Of a stretch of DNA of 64,000 nucleotides, positions 13,232-24,786 are shown one piece after another. The position numbers and the translations under genes were made by a program. The notes beneath the pieces were generated by a model. The model did no database searches and was not told the DNA's origin. It worked only from the letters and a program-made list of their open reading frames with translations. Where the stretch lies: the NCBI GenBank assembly GCA_036872755.1, contig JAVHNS010000006.1, positions 124,001 through 188,000 of the forward strand, in the 5' to 3' direction. This DNA comes from Orbilia blumenaviensis (Eukaryota > Ascomycota > Orbiliomycetes > Orbiliales > Orbiliaceae). Position 1 is the stretch's first letter; every line of letters starts with the position of its first letter.

Positions 13232-14896
13232 TCACTTCTTCTTCAAATGCTCCCCGATGATACCATATTTAGGAACGCTATTCGGTTCAAGAGGGGCTAA
13301 GAAGCTTCCTCCACTGCCATACCAAGGGCTCGGTTGTCCTTGCGGGGCCTCAAATCCAAATGGGTTTCCAGAGACGGGAGCCGTAGGCTTGAAACCCGGT
13401 GTCCCAAAGCCATCTATGCTAAACCCAGAAGCCCCAAAGCTGTGCTTGCCAAGACCGGTGGTGCTTAAGCCAGTAGCCCCAAGGCCAGTTTTAGTGGTGG
13501 TGCCGAAGGTAGTGTTCTCAAACGCAACGTTCCCTAACCCCATAACTGCATGACCGGCGTTGCCGTTTCCCTCGTAAAGTCTGACGTTTGTATCTCCACC
13601 TCTAATATTCCATTTCAGGGTATCCATCAGGTCTTCGCCAGACTGGGCAACTGCCTGAAATCTATCGTCCGTATTCCATATCCCGGCTGCTGTCGGCGCC
13701 GTATTATCAGTATCGACGGCATTCAAAGTCTGCTCGCCCTCAAAACGGCGTTCGTGGAGGGCTTGGTGTCGGACGGTGTCGTAGGTCTGTGTCATCTTCT
13801 TCAGGGCACCAACGATCTTCGCGTCATTGTTGCGCAGTTCAACTGCCTTCCTAAGCCCAAGCAAGGTATGCCAGATAATGCGGTTCGGATTCAAGGACCG
13901 ATCAAACCTTAGTGAATTATACGCGGTTTCAATGACCTCGAAGTCCGACTTAAGACGACGGGACAGATCAGGATTGTAGCTGATGTCGCTGAGCCGTTCC
14001 GTCAAGTAGCGAGACGTAACGTCCGCCAACTTGAGGAAGCGCTCGAGAGGGCTAGGCTCCTGAATCGCGTTGGCCGGGTTGTTCGGGTTGAATGGCGTCT
14101 TCGTGATCGTTAGCGGGGACGAAAAGACACCGGAGGGCTGATTGTGGGCGGGGGTGGACGGTTCGAGCAGGATGGCCGGGAGGAAGGGAGGCTTGGACAG
14201 CGTTATCGGCTCGATGATATCGCTGGTGTCAAGAAGGTCTCTGATCGAGACCTTCTTCAGCTCCTCGACGGAGGGAGTTCCCGCTGGAGCCTCTGACTGC
14301 GCATCGGCAGCCATGCTCCAGGAGACGGGAACCCCTCCGTCCTCCTCCTCCTCGCCAGTGCTGCTGGCGGCATCGGCGACCGCGGCCTCGGCTGGCTCTG
14401 GGATGGCCGGCTGGGTGGACCCAGCTACCTGAGAGGCAGCCTTCTCCACACGCAGCGACTCATCCTCAGCCTCCAGCTTGGAGGGGGCGGAAACGATCCG
14501 AAGGGTCTTAGGAGTGACGTTCTCCTGCTGGCCGGCGGGCGTGGATGGTGGTGGTGGGTCTCTGGCAGGGGCACGCCCGGCACCCTGACCCTGGTGGTCG
14601 CGGCTGTGGTGCTCTCCGCTGGGCCCAGCATTGCCAGCAGCGGCCCTCCTTCGGCTTCGTCTTTCGACAAAGCGGAAGGCGGGGGCGGTGTCACTCGGGA
14701 GCTTCGGCTGGAACTCCCCGTCTTCCTGGAAGCCGTGGGCCTGGGTGTATTTGGCCCCCTGTTGCCCCTGCTGGTTGTTGGGCCTTCGTCGCCGATTGTT
14801 ACCTCGGCCATTGTTGCCTCCTCCGCCACGGCCGCGGTTGCTGTAAAAGCCGTTGCCGCCTCCCTGGGCGCCTGAACTACCTTGAGGACCGGCCAT
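13232..14896 (-). CDS. Disordered RG-rich / GLG-repeat protein, orphan
   Basis: One uninterrupted exon of 554 aa; I do not recognise a named family. Residues 1-50 are Gly/Arg/Asn/Gln-rich with RGRGGGG and NRRRRPNN, typical of RNA-binding disordered tails. Residues about 70-270 are low-complexity Ala/Pro/Glu. A helical, ordered-looking segment spans about 283-400 (ERFLKLADVTSRYLTERLSD and following). From about 460 to 525 there are GLG/FG-type repeats (GLGATGLSTTGLG, GASGF, GFGTPGF), reminiscent of FG nucleoporins or cytoplasmic RNP proteins but without their domains. It ends GEHLKKK. High GC relative to its flanks. A role in RNA binding or condensate formation is only a composition-based guess. 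Confidence 0.7.
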   Translation of the reverse strand: MAGPQGSSGAQGGGNGFYSNRGRGGGGNNGRGNNRRRRPNNQQGQQGAKYTQAHGFQEDGEFQPKLPSDTAPAFRFVERRSRRRAAAGNAGPSGEHHSRDHQGQGAGRAPARDPPPPSTPAGQQENVTPKTLRIVSAPSKLEAEDESLRVEKAASQVAGSTQPAIPEPAEAAVADAASSTGEEEEDGGVPVSWSMAADAQSEAPAGTPSVEELKKVSIRDLLDTSDIIEPITLSKPPFLPAILLEPSTPAHNQPSGVFSSPLTITKTPFNPNNPANAIQEPSPLERFLKLADVTSRYLTERLSDISYNPDLSRRLKSDFEVIETAYNSLRFDRSLNPNRIIWHTLLGLRKAVELRNNDAKIVGALKKMTQTYDTVRHQALHERRFEGEQTLNAVDTDNTAPTAAGIWNTDDRFQAVAQSGEDLMDTLKWNIRGGDTNVRLYEGNGNAGHAVMGLGNVAFENTTFGTTTKTGLGATGLSTTGLGKHSFGASGFSIDGFGTPGFKPTAPVSGNPFGFEAPQGQPSPWYGSGGSFLAPLEPNSVPKYGIIGEHLKKK

Positions 14897-15013
14897 TTGG
14901 AGCTCGTGGTGGTAGTCTCGAAGGAGAGGTTCTTGGTAATGGCTTGATGGGTAGATTGGCGGTAGTCGTGGTGGTAGAGAGAGAGGGAAGAAGAGAGGAC
15001 GCGACGGTAACGA

Positions 15014-15034
15014 TGATGATGATGATGATGATGG
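15014..15034. repeat. GAT trinucleotide microsatellite
   Basis: About seven consecutive GAT units (read as ATC on the minus strand) lie in the probable 5' leader of the 13.2-14.9 kb gene. A short simple repeat, likely length-variable between strains. Confidence 0.7.
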
Positions 15035-17293
15035 AAAGGGAAGACAAGAGGGAGAACAAAACCGAGAAGAAGAAGGGTTGGGAGTGATTTTTCAAAGGTT
15101 TGACGCGACGGTAGCCGGCTTCTATGCAGATGCGAAGCCTGGTAAGATACTGTACCCGTTCGAAGGAAACCACGGTCAGCTATGGAGAAGCAGGTTTTCA
15201 CACAAACAAGCAAGCCACTGGATCCTGGTGATAGTGATGCAGAAGAACAAGAAGAGCCTGGTAGTGAAGAGAGGAGTGTAATTGGTGAGCTGGTAATCAG
15301 GATGGATGGAACTGGTGATGGGTAGTCAGGATGGTGATGGAGATGGTTAAGGTCAAGGTGAGGTTGATGTCGAGGTTAGGATTTTTACAAGACTGAGAAG
15401 GTTGCTGGAGTGCCTGTTCATCTGTTTGGTGTCGTGTTGACGGCTACCGACTGAGCTGTCTTCACGAATTTTTCATTCCCACAATCAAAGCTATGATGAG
15501 CGTTACTCGGCAGGGCTTAATCGTTTTTAATCTCGTATTTTCGATATAGTGTTAGGTAGGGCTCTATCAATTTCTTTGTAGATTGGTGTTATGTGGAGGG
15601 ATCCTTATCCTGTGATGGATTTAACAATAGATAGACTGGTGATAGAATCGTCACTAAACTAGTCTCGAGCCCCCTATGACCACTGCGGTTCACTAGGATC
15701 CTATGAGAGGGCTAGCATATGGATATACGATTAGACACATGATGTGTCATGATAGTAGATGTATGAAATCTTAGATATAATACCATATAGCCGGCTGAAA
15801 TACATATATGAGAGCAACATCTCTGAACCCTTATGGGAATTAAACATCAAAGCACCACCTTGCTATGGTTTGGTTTTTTATACCTATCGGTTCCATGTTG
15901 GCATAAACATCGCCTGTCCTTCTGATTCGCGATTATCATTAATATCATATCATATAGCGCCCCCATAATTTCATACTGTAATACCGATGTCATCATAGAG
16001 TAGTTTTAATTTCAACTGGGTTCTTGGGGGAGCCCCGTGGAATTCAGAGTCGTCGTCGTCGTCACCTGGCTCTGATCATATCCTGTCTTGGCGTATAGAG
16101 TACCGAACCGTGTTGCCAGGTGTGTCATTTTGGTGACCATCGCCGAATCGGGTAACCACCCAAATAGGAAAGAATGTCTTGGCGTAAGTCTCCCTTCTTT
16201 GGTCGACTTTTCTGAGGTGAAAGCGGTATGGCTTGGTTTTTGTATGGGCAAAGGTACCTAGGTTTTTGAAATAGAAGATATACTTAGCGGTTATTTAATC
16301 CTTTTACGCTTTGTCCTGGCCGTGGTGGATTTGGAGAATTGGAAAACTAACTCCCAAATATAAGCTCGACTTTGTTGTATTTTGGGTGAAGAGATGATGT
16401 TAACACCAGTGCTTATGCTCTCTCGACTCCTCCCAAGGCTCATATGTCTTTGATTGGAAATTATTTCTTTTCTGCTCTTATCCTTCATTTCAGGGCTTGT
16501 CGGGCGATCATGGTGGCGTCCCTCCCTATCTGTGGGGTTTTTTGAATAGGGCCCAAGGCCTGATTCGAAAGAATTCAACTTCTGAAGGCTTTTAGTATTG
16601 CCTGATGTTAGTTATGCAAATAAGAAGAGGGATTCTAGATGTACATACGCCCCTAAAAGAGGCATCTGATCGGCTATTGGTAGTAGTCGGCTCATTCAAT
16701 TATCCTGCGTCATCTCGAGAACAGAGTTTTCTGCTGATAGTAGATAACCTGCAAATAACTGGTACTTAAACTCGAGCGGTGGAATGTAACGTATCTCGTG
16801 ACCAGGCGCCTCGGCGGGAAGGGACGTTATTATAAACTTAAAACGCCGGACGGAATTGTAACCAATAGCGGCTTCCGCACTCTGTTGAACTGCTAACGCT
16901 CGAAGAATTGACGTTAGCTGAGCCGAAACGGTGAAGGAGACGGAGAGAAAAGGAGAAGAAGATTGGCTTCTACTTATCGGTGCTGATGTGTGTACTAGCG
17001 AGGTTGTTAGGATGAGGCGTAAGTTGAGGCGCGAGAGGATTCAAGTCCCCTCTAGGATATCATGCCCTATATGAGGTTGATCACATTGAAGCGTCATGAC
17101 ATTACCCTATGGCTAACTAGAAGGGTCATAAGAAGAAGTATTAGTGAAGATAGGAAAGCAATGTCAGTTGTGCTGAGTATCGGTGGTGAAAGACGAATAG
17201 GTGGTTCTGCCTTGGCCGTTCAATGTTTGGGTTTTCGAGGCTGAACAGAACGTAGTCTCATAGTAGATAGCACGATGGTTGTGAGGAAATCTG

Positions 17294-17301
17294 TATATAT
17301 A
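17294..17301 (+). promoter_or_regulatory. Candidate TATA box
   Basis: TATATATA lies about 335 bases before the start codon at 17629, with a probable 70-base leader intron between. It is followed by a pyrimidine-rich leader, as is common in fungal promoters. Confidence 0.35.
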
Positions 17302-17558
17302 CAGCATTCATATCCCTTCTTCAACCTCAACCTCACCTCCCTTCATCCTTCCATCGACACCATCACCACATATTTCCCTCTTTCCATAACCATCACGACG
17401 CGATCACCATCAATCCCACCCTTGCTACTCTCACGGACCTCACCAAACTGCTGCAATCTGTCAAATTACAGCTGTCCTGTCTCTTTCATTCCTTGGAACT
17501 GTGCTGTAATCACTGCCTCAACAGCCAGCTTGCTACACCTAATTGCCTACACAGACGC

Positions 17559-17628
17559 GTAAGTTCCCCTTACCTCCTTCAATCAATCGACGATATCCAT
17601 CAATTAACCTTCCTCAATAACCTCCCAG
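17559..17628 (+). other. Probable 5'-leader intron ending directly at the start codon
   Basis: A GTAAGT donor and a CCTCCCAG acceptor frame 70 bases with an AATTAACC-type branch site. The acceptor AG is immediately followed by ATG at 17629. The open frame before the donor has no upstream in-frame ATG, so I treat it as leader and not as coding sequence. Confidence 0.5.
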
Positions 17629-19338
17629 ATGTCCTACCCAAACATCTCAAACCATTGTGGAGATATATACAAAATGGCAGACGAAACCTCCTCCATTTCC
17701 TCAAGTCCTAACCGGGAGCAAAACCTCTGGTACCCATTTTACAGCCGCGCCATAAAAATCTATCCGGACCACCCTACCCCAGGAAACCCCAATTTCGCAC
17801 CAAGCGTCGGCCCAAAGCCTGTCGAAGAGCTAGGTATCGAAAGCACCACCGCCGGCTCCCTAATTGTCACAATCGAAGACTACCAAGACCTTATTTGCAA
17901 AATCCGTCCTAAGGGTTTACCAAATATGCCGTATACCACGGAGCAAATCTCAGAGATAAAATTCCACATGATGGCTTTGCTCCAGTCTATAAAGTGCATT
18001 ATCCCCCTCGAACTTCACGAAGTACCCGGTACTCTCAAAGAAACGATGGACTGTCTCACCCAAAGCCTTATCCGTCTTGAAAATATCAACAAAGACATTC
18101 GTGGCAGATGGCAAACCTTCAACCAGCTTTCAGACTACACCGGCTCAAACATCTACCAGGAAGTCCTAAACCTAACGAACATGAAGCTCCGTCAGCTCAA
18201 AGATATGGCGATCGGTAACACCTTCCCATCTCCAGTCGTAGATAGAGACGCCCAGAGCGCTATGACTATGATAGTTGAGGAGACTGCTGCGGCAAACCAC
18301 ACAAAACCCGTCGCTGAGACTGACAAAGATGCTGGAAAGCGCTGCGAGAGCGATCCGTATTGGGGATTCACAACTAGGCGCGGAAAATCGAATAAAGGGA
18401 AAGAATCGGATCCGAAGCCATCTCGGGACATCCAGCCGCTCCCACCGGTACAGACGACTACACCGGTCTCGGAACTCCCTCAAAACATCCAACCGCTGAC
18501 CGCGGAACATACATCAATCCCAGAACCCGTCCAAGGCGCCCAACCCGCAGCACAAGTACTACCTGCACAGTCCCTCCAACCAGACTTCCCACCAGCATGG
18601 GTAGTAGCAGCAGCCCGGGCAGAACCCCTTCTTATGCTCCCCTCGGGCGAAGCCAACACCCAAGACAAGAAAAACAACGAGGACAACGAGGGCGAGGGCG
18701 AGGGCGAGGACGCAATCCCACCACACGGCAATGGGGAGCACGACAATTTGTCCTGCTCCCCAACCTACTACAAAACCATCTCCCCGCACACGACCGCCCT
18801 TCCAATCCCCATCCCATACCCATCGACTTCTTCCCCAACCTACGTGGCCTACAGGAAGGCCGTAGGTAAATACCGCCAGGAAAGAGCAGCCGATAAGGAG
18901 CGGCAACGCAGCGTCGCCCGCGAGAGGAAGGCGGGGGCGTTGATCCGAGAAGCGTTCATAAAACGTTTCTTGGGGAGGGGGGATGGGGTGGAGCAGCCAG
19001 TGTTCCCTCGTCGCTGCAGTGGCAGCGACAGCGACCTGTCGGCGTGGTATCCAACCCCGCCCGGCCCGAAGAGGGGGTATTCGGTCCCCAATTTCTCAAC
19101 GTGGCTGGCGGCGCCTTCTCCCGAATCCTGGGAGAGTAGGGCCGTTGTCCCTACTCCTCCGGGATTCGAGGAGTGGGCGGATCAGAACCAGCCGATGACT
19201 TCGTCATCGGAGGGGTCCCTGTCGGAGGAGGAGGAGGAGGAGGAGGAGGGGCTCACTTTTATGGTATTGTTCTCGGTGCCGCCGCTCGACCCAATGGTCG
19301 ACTTCAGGAAGAGGCCGCTCGGGAAGCGGCTCTTCTGA
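17629..19338 (+). CDS. Pro/Ser/Glu-rich orphan protein (569 aa)
   Basis: A single exon. A second start at 17674 (MADETSSISS) is possible and would remove 15 residues. I recognise no domain. Residues about 85-190 look ordered and helical (TEQISEIKFHMMALLQSIKC and on). Residues about 210-400 are disordered and Pro/Gln/Glu-rich. A basic helical stretch at about 407-450 (YRKAVGKYRQERAADKERQR) could bind nucleic acid or form a coil. A GAG-codon run near residue 532 gives eight consecutive Glu. No signal peptide or membrane segment. It converges on the 1646-aa orphan that ends at 19846; both are long, intronless and low-complexity. The YRKAV..Y motif has a loose counterpart, YREAVANY, in that neighbour, which is too weak to call kinship. 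Function unknown. Confidence 0.65.
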   Translation: MSYPNISNHCGDIYKMADETSSISSSPNREQNLWYPFYSRAIKIYPDHPTPGNPNFAPSVGPKPVEELGIESTTAGSLIVTIEDYQDLICKIRPKGLPNMPYTTEQISEIKFHMMALLQSIKCIIPLELHEVPGTLKETMDCLTQSLIRLENINKDIRGRWQTFNQLSDYTGSNIYQEVLNLTNMKLRQLKDMAIGNTFPSPVVDRDAQSAMTMIVEETAAANHTKPVAETDKDAGKRCESDPYWGFTTRRGKSNKGKESDPKPSRDIQPLPPVQTTTPVSELPQNIQPLTAEHTSIPEPVQGAQPAAQVLPAQSLQPDFPPAWVVAAARAEPLLMLPSGEANTQDKKNNEDNEGEGEGEDAIPPHGNGEHDNLSCSPTYYKTISPHTTALPIPIPYPSTSSPTYVAYRKAVGKYRQERAADKERQRSVARERKAGALIREAFIKRFLGRGDGVEQPVFPRRCSGSDSDLSAWYPTPPGPKRGYSVPNFSTWLAAPSPESWESRAVVPTPPGFEEWADQNQPMTSSSEGSLSEEEEEEEEGLTFMVLFSVPPLDPMVDFRKRPLGKRLF

Positions 19339-19845
19339 GAGTGTATTTTTTTTTTTTTTTGGGACGGATTAGAAAAAAACTTGCGAAGGATTGTGGGGCA
19401 CTTGGTTGCCCAGAAAAGATTTGTATATAGTATTAATTATGAAAGTCGAGGTCCGGGTACGAGAACATGCTTCTGTCTATTATGAGTTATTGTGAACTGA
19501 ATATACCCACGGATTGTCATGCGTGATGTTTTAGCGGTCATTAGCAATAAATCAAGGTCTCACTAACAATAAGGTACATAAAGGTGGGAATTCACTGGGA
19601 AGGGTACTAAACTATGTGGGTTCTGCAAGATTCGCGTTCTACACATGTGCTAGGGTCCTGTATTCTCAACCATCTAATTCCATCATCCACACTTTTATAG
19701 AACAGGACTCGACGAAAAATAACCCCTTCATAGCAATAGCCCACCGTAGACGCCCCATAACCAAACCCCATTACTCAGAGTTAATCCGACCTCATAACCC
19801 AAATGAAAACTAATCAAAGTACACGCCTGAATTAATAGAAAAAAC
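19339..19845. other. Intergenic between convergent orphan genes
   Basis: Shared 3' region: a 15-base T run shortly after the stop at 19338, then AT-rich sequence with AATAAA-like signals on both strands. No gene seen. Confidence 0.5.
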
Positions 19846-22800
19846 TTAATCAACTCCATCATCATCATCTCCTCTTCTCTTTTCCTGACCTCCCTCCTCA
19901 TCCGCATTATCATTATTATTGGTCCCCTTCCCACTCTTAGAAGCCACCCTCAAAACCGGCGGATCCCCCAAATACTTCGATATGTTCATCCCTATGTGCA
20001 TATGTAGAGAAGGCGTCGATAACATGCCCGGACCTGTAAACATACTTCGACGTGTCACCGAAGGGCCTTCGGAAGCGCTGCGTGAACGCCCTATTCCATC
20101 AGTGCTGCCACGATCTATAGTAGCCCCCTCAAATTCGGGATAAAAGAAAAACGGCGAAGGAGTAGGCGCATCGTCCTCTCTTTCCAAATCATCAAGTTCC
20201 TCATTTGTAAAGTTAACTGTCCTCAGTGTTCGCGGTACGACTTCTGGCCTCGGCATCCCAGGTTCGACCTCGTCATCTTCATCATCATTATAACAAGCAT
20301 ATCCCCATCCGCTTTCGACGCTCGAAGTACGCTCTGAATCTCTTGAATTTGGTTCTTCTTCCTCGAAAATCGGCGGTAAAGTCTTTTTGGGCGGCGGGGA
20401 GACTAATTTCTCTACGGAATCATCCGAAGTATCCCACTCCGATTCCGAAACTTCTGTAGAGCTTGGTGGGCTTCGCTGTGGCTCTGCCTCATGAGTAGTT
20501 CTATCCGTTATGACAACTTTATGCTCAGCAGGTACGAAAACACCCTTCGAAATATCTTCAATAAACCCATCTTCGTCATCGTCATCATTGGAAACTGGCC
20601 GGCTACCTGCGCTGGAAGTGGGTGTGGGAGAAGCTGGGTTCATCGTCGGATTCAACGGTTCCCCTCTTGGCGGTGGAACAGCTGGTGGCCTCTTCCTCTG
20701 CGAAATTCGTGCTCGCTTAGTAGGTGTTATTGGATTTGGCGGATCTGGTTGGTCTCGTTGGGGTGGATTTTGGCTTGGTGCTGATACTGGTTCTGGTGGG
20801 CCTGGTGGTGCTTGCGCTGCTGCTGGTATTTGGTTTGGTGGTTCTGATGGTGGGGGCTCCGGCGAACCTGGTGGTGGTGGTGGTGGTGGTGGTGGTGGCT
20901 TTGGTGAGCCTGGTGGTGATGGATTTGGTGGGTCTGGTGGTAATGGCTTCGGTGTGTCTGATGTCGACGAAGCCGCTGAACTTGAGCGACGTCTTTTTTT
21001 GTTCGCCGGAGTTGAGCTTCCAGCTGAAGCCTCCATCGTCGCCAAACCCGGAGGCCAAAACTGAAGCTTCTTCCACCCGATCGTTTGCCATTTTTCATAT
21101 AGAACTCGATGGTTCCTATAACTAATGGCTGCAGTTCCATGACCAGTTACTGTCCCAGCAGGGAGGATAATCTCCGTAGGAATGTCCAGTTTCACCCTTG
21201 GTGTTCTCCAGGAAAAGACTTTATGATTATCCGACCTTAAAACTCGCCCGGGAACAGCTGTGAAATCGGCTAGGAACACATCATGTGGCCAATCTTCTTC
21301 CATCAACCTGCACCTTTCTCTTTCCATCTGTACCCCGAGAAAAGTTTGTCTCATCTTATGCTTGTCTCTGTTCTTCAACCCACCAATAACCGATAGGGCA
21401 TCGAGACGGACTTCACCTCGGAGAGCTTCTGCCGGATTGAAAACTCCCTTCCCGGTTTTCGGAGTCTCCTGCGGTAAAAAAATCCGAGAGCCAGAGATGG
21501 ACTTATCGGGACGAATATCAGGTGCAAAGCAGAAAGGATCGTATCCGGGTGCGTAAGCTTGCACGGGTGGCTCAAGTGTAGCTGTATGTTTCTTGACGCT
21601 ATCAAACAGCGGTTGCACCATCGCAGCCGTGGTGTCTGACGGTGGGTCTGACTCTTCGTAATCATACACTTCCTGCAATACGTCCTCACGTTCAGAGCGC
21701 CCCTCCACTTGATGCTGTAGCTCATCATTCGTGGGCGGGTCGACGATGCCTTGTTGAGCTAATGTTAAGTGCTTGTCCCAAACTAGGTCGTTTTCTTCCA
21801 TAAGCTGGGTAATCAAGTCGACAAGCATATACATTATGCCTTGCGACTTATCTTTTCTCGCGGATATGGCTTCGGAGTGCTCGATTATCGTTTGAAGCAT
21901 TTTGTTCGTCTCGTTCAGTATTTCTAATGCAGCGAATTCTCCCGACAGGCCCCCAAGTATGGGAAGATCCATGGCGTACTGTGGTGGCTTCTGCTTTGCT
22001 AGTATCAAGATCTGCCTCAGCCGGTCTGCTCGCTTTTTCCAAATGTGATTGAGCTTGCGGGCTTCGATAGTATTCGCTTTAATGGTATTCTTTCGTATAG
22101 TCTGCGCTAAGGCAAGGTGGTACTCCGTAAGCAACCTTCTAAACAGCTTCAGCGTATCACCTCCTCTTAGATGTGTGATTGATTTCTCTGGCATAGTGTG
22201 CTCATCTGTCGGTTCTGGCAGTACCATGATCTCGATACCAGCGTGTTTTCGATCAAAATCGGTTACGATAATAATGATAGGTTTGGCTGAGGGCTCGTCG
22301 GAGTCTGGGGATTTGGGCCTTTCACCATAGGCAGGCTCTGTTGATGGCAATGAGTGGGATTCGCATTTTTCTGTTCCCCCGATATCACTTTCTTCTGATA
22401 TATCTTCCAAGTCGTCAATCGCACATTCGTCAATAGGTGTACTTCCAACGGTAGCCTGATCTGATAAACCTAGTGAACTAACAAACTTTTCGCCCGTGCT
22501 TCTGATGGTATGCGTAGTCTGATCTGATACGCCGGGTGAATCGGTCTTGTACTCGTCCGGTACTCTAGCGGCAAAGCCTTTGCTGCCCTCGGCAGCCGTT
22601 TTAATTTGGATTTCCGATTCTAATGGGTCCGTAGCCTCGCCGGTAGCTTTAGCGGCCTCTCTGGTTCGATATCCCGATTTTGGTAGCTCTGTAGACGCCC
22701 CCGAAGCCTCGGAAGGCTCCTTTACTTGATAACCCGATTTCGATGGACCCTCACCCTGATGCTCAACACGCTGTTTGTACTCTATAAGGGCCTTCTCACT

Positions 22801-24786
22801 TGCGGTAAGGGGTGATAGCAGGTCTTCGGAGTCATCGTCGGGTAGCTTGACCTCAATATCTAAATCCGAAACCAGGTGGTGATACAGCTCCCAAGCCCTT
22901 CTTCCAATTTCTTCATCTTCAGGCCGCTGTTGGAAAAGTGTACGATAGGTCTCATAGTCTTTCAGAGTCTGTATCACGTGCTCCTGTCTCTGTTCTATAT
23001 GATGCTCCTCGGCGTCTTGGTCATCCATTTTAGCTTTTCCACTATCCCTAAGTTTAGCTGGCTGGAGTGATGCCTGAGGTATCTGGGGCTGTGGAGCTGG
23101 AGGGAAAGGGGCAGGGAGAGGGGGAAGAAGAGGGGGCGTATCTGTCGCTAAGTTCCCAGGCTCTTCTCCTTTGTGCGCTGGCGTAGAACCAACTTCGCCA
23201 CTTGTATTCTCCTCGTTAATATCCTCCAGTTGAAACATGACAGGTGGCGAGTCCGAAATATCTACATTGCCCTTACGCAGGCCTTCTAAGAAGCCCCCCT
23301 TCAGCTTTTCTATAGTTTCAGTAATTTGAGATGTTCCCCTTCTTGCCTTTGTCACATCTGCCAATGGATTTCGGGCAGCAATTGGATTCAAAGGGCGAGT
23401 ATTAGATGGCGATAAGGATAGGTTTTCGGTTATATCAGACCAAGTGGAATGATCAGATATATAGCTGTCTGGTGGGTCAACCGACATCATGCTAGCTCTC
23501 CGGTTCTGGGACTTTGCCATTTTGTGCTTCCTAATCCGCGTTTTGTAGAGCATTCTTGCTTCGACTCTCTGGTTCTCTCGAGACTTTCGCCCCGTCCTGA
23601 ACGTATCACTTTTTCTTTGTAAGTCCTCCTCATCCTCGAGCATTTTTTCAGATAAAGCAACTACATAATTCGCAACAGCTTCCCTGTAATGTGCATATGG
23701 AATTTTTCTTAGTCTCTCTCGGCGGGGGAGTACATTTTCTGCCACAAGGACCCTTCCTTGTATCAGATTCTGCGCTAGAATGCCCATTATCCTCATCATG
23801 GATCTTTGTCGTTGTGACCGAATTCTCCTTCTCCCCTCTGCGATTGTCTCATCGCCACGTATTTCGTTTGGATTCCCGTATCTGATGTAAACGGGCTGTG
23901 GTTGTCTCGCTTCCCCTTTATGAACCGTACTCAAGATAGCTTGATGCAGGTTTGCAAATTTTTTCAACGGTCCCGTATGCTCCCTGTCGTCGTCATCGTC
24001 AGAGCTTTCATAGGCCCACCAAAACGGCTTTTCCCCAGCCTCTTTCGATATCTCCCTTTCCATATGATATCGTGAATAGTCGAATCCGGTTAGTATCTCC
24101 TTCCCGCATCGTCGTTTTATATACTGCGGGTGACAGGTTGCCGGTGGATATTTCGGCCTTCCCTTTATTTGCATTTCTGGAGGCATTGTTGTGAAGTTTG
24201 ATCGCGGAGGTGGGAGAATACTACCAAGCCCTTTACCAACCATGGAATTTTTGATCACAGAAGATGCAAGCCGAGTAATGGGAGAACGGTCGGGGATAGG
24301 CTGCTGAATTGGTCGGCCAGTCCGCAATGATGTATCATCGGGATGCGGCCAAGGTACTGGACTATCTGGCCAAGGTCTGTCGGGCCGCGGAGTATCCGGC
24401 CTTGGCTCGGGTATAGGTTCGGGCCGTGGAGTCCCTGGTTGAGGCTCAGGCGAAGGAGAACCAGGCCGCGGCTCTGGCCTAGGAGTTTCTGGTCTTGGAA
24501 TTTCTGGACGTGGCCTTGGAGTTCCAGGATCTGGCTCTGGTTCAGGCTCAGGATCCGGCTCCGGTTCGGGTTTTGGTTCTGGCTCCGGCTCCGGCTCCGG
24601 CTCCGGCTCTGGTTCAGGTTCAGGTTCCGGCTCTGGTTCAGGTTCCGGCTCTGATTTTGATTTTGTAGGTCGAATAGTGTCGTCCGAACTCCCAGATCCC
24701 GAAGAAGAAGATGCGGTTGGTGAATGCGATCCTTCATCTCCTTGACTGGAGGCTTCCATACCCCCTGCCTCGCCTGGTTCTGACAT
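19846..24786 (-). CDS. Giant intronless orphan protein with Pro-Glu repeats (1646 aa)
   Basis: One uninterrupted 4.9-kb exon. Residues about 45-75 are nearly perfect Pro-Glu dipeptides, passing into PRPE/PGTP repeats to about 155. Residues about 220-440 look ordered and basic (a [13 protein letters not shown] motif, then Arg-rich helices). A helical block at about 880-1040 includes [21 protein letters not shown] polyproline run lies near 1293-1306 between Pro/Ser-rich spacers. Residues about 1380-1530 are strongly acidic, and the chain ends [10 protein letters not shown]. There is no signal peptide, membrane segment or recognised domain. Composition resembles a scaffold or chromatin/cytoskeletal linker, but that is only an impression. 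The repeat-rich ends should be length-variable. The coding density and single long frame make it a real gene. Confidence 0.75.
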   Translation of the reverse strand: MSEPGEAGGMEASSQGDEGSHSPTASSSSGSGSSDDTIRPTKSKSEPEPEPEPEPEPEPEPEPEPEPEPEPKPEPEPDPEPEPEPDPGTPRPRPEIPRPETPRPEPRPGSPSPEPQPGTPRPEPIPEPRPDTPRPDRPWPDSPVPWPHPDDTSLRTGRPIQQPIPDRSPITRLASSVIKNSMVGKGLGSILPPPRSNFTTMPPEMQIKGRPKYPPATCHPQYIKRRCGKEILTGFDYSRYHMEREISKEAGEKPFWWAYESSDDDDDREHTGPLKKFANLHQAILSTVHKGEARQPQPVYIRYGNPNEIRGDETIAEGRRRIRSQRQRSMMRIMGILAQNLIQGRVLVAENVLPRRERLRKIPYAHYREAVANYVVALSEKMLEDEEDLQRKSDTFRTGRKSRENQRVEARMLYKTRIRKHKMAKSQNRRASMMSVDPPDSYISDHSTWSDITENLSLSPSNTRPLNPIAARNPLADVTKARRGTSQITETIEKLKGGFLEGLRKGNVDISDSPPVMFQLEDINEENTSGEVGSTPAHKGEEPGNLATDTPPLLPPLPAPFPPAPQPQIPQASLQPAKLRDSGKAKMDDQDAEEHHIEQRQEHVIQTLKDYETYRTLFQQRPEDEEIGRRAWELYHHLVSDLDIEVKLPDDDSEDLLSPLTASEKALIEYKQRVEHQGEGPSKSGYQVKEPSEASGASTELPKSGYRTREAAKATGEATDPLESEIQIKTAAEGSKGFAARVPDEYKTDSPGVSDQTTHTIRSTGEKFVSSLGLSDQATVGSTPIDECAIDDLEDISEESDIGGTEKCESHSLPSTEPAYGERPKSPDSDEPSAKPIIIIVTDFDRKHAGIEIMVLPEPTDEHTMPEKSITHLRGGDTLKLFRRLLTEYHLALAQTIRKNTIKANTIEARKLNHIWKKRADRLRQILILAKQKPPQYAMDLPILGGLSGEFAALEILNETNKMLQTIIEHSEAISARKDKSQGIMYMLVDLITQLMEENDLVWDKHLTLAQQGIVDPPTNDELQHQVEGRSEREDVLQEVYDYEESDPPSDTTAAMVQPLFDSVKKHTATLEPPVQAYAPGYDPFCFAPDIRPDKSISGSRIFLPQETPKTGKGVFNPAEALRGEVRLDALSVIGGLKNRDKHKMRQTFLGVQMERERCRLMEEDWPHDVFLADFTAVPGRVLRSDNHKVFSWRTPRVKLDIPTEIILPAGTVTGHGTAAISYRNHRVLYEKWQTIGWKKLQFWPPGLATMEASAGSSTPANKKRRRSSSAASSTSDTPKPLPPDPPNPSPPGSPKPPPPPPPPPPGSPEPPPSEPPNQIPAAAQAPPGPPEPVSAPSQNPPQRDQPDPPNPITPTKRARISQRKRPPAVPPPRGEPLNPTMNPASPTPTSSAGSRPVSNDDDDEDGFIEDISKGVFVPAEHKVVITDRTTHEAEPQRSPPSSTEVSESEWDTSDDSVEKLVSPPPKKTLPPIFEEEEPNSRDSERTSSVESGWGYACYNDDEDDEVEPGMPRPEVVPRTLRTVNFTNEELDDLEREDDAPTPSPFFFYPEFEGATIDRGSTDGIGRSRSASEGPSVTRRSMFTGPGMLSTPSLHMHIGMNISKYLGDPPVLRVASKSGKGTNNNDNADEEGGQEKRRGDDDDGVD
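20867..20901. repeat. TGG-repeat tract coding polyproline
   Basis: A tandem run of GGT/TGG triplets within the 1646-aa orphan, read on the minus strand as consecutive proline codons. Confidence 0.65.
24540..24652. repeat. Hexamer repeat coding Pro-Glu dipeptides
   Basis: About nineteen imperfect copies of a GGCTCC/GGTTCA-type hexamer. On the minus strand these encode alternating Pro and Glu near the N-terminus of the 1646-aa orphan. Silent variation between units suggests an old expansion. Confidence 0.7.

Larger units (their letters stand above)
14897..17628. other. Intergenic and leaders of two divergent genes
   Basis: 14897-15400 is the GA/TG-rich leader of the minus-strand orphan and includes a GAT repeat. 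15.4-17.2 kb has no credible gene; two minus-strand frames at 16012-16251 and 16291-16578 have no domain or splice link. 17274-17628 is the leader of the plus-strand orphan, with a TATA-like box and a probable leader intron. Confidence 0.5.

Noticed and set aside
14425..15213. 262-codon minus-strand frame overlapping the RG-rich orphan
   Set aside because: Composition is poly-His and Ser/Thr from repeat triplets read in another frame; the orphan's frame is longer and better structured.
17030..17066. A tRNA-like T-arm (ATTCAAGTCCC)
   Set aside because: No matching acceptor stem or D-arm upstream at tRNA spacing.
17275..17562. 95-codon frame just before the 569-aa gene
   Set aside because: It lies in the CT-rich leader, ends at a GTAAGT donor and is out of frame with the downstream exon.
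20510..21140. Frames of 124-184 codons inside the 1646-aa gene
   Set aside because: They are other-frame readings of the TGG/CCA repeat tract.
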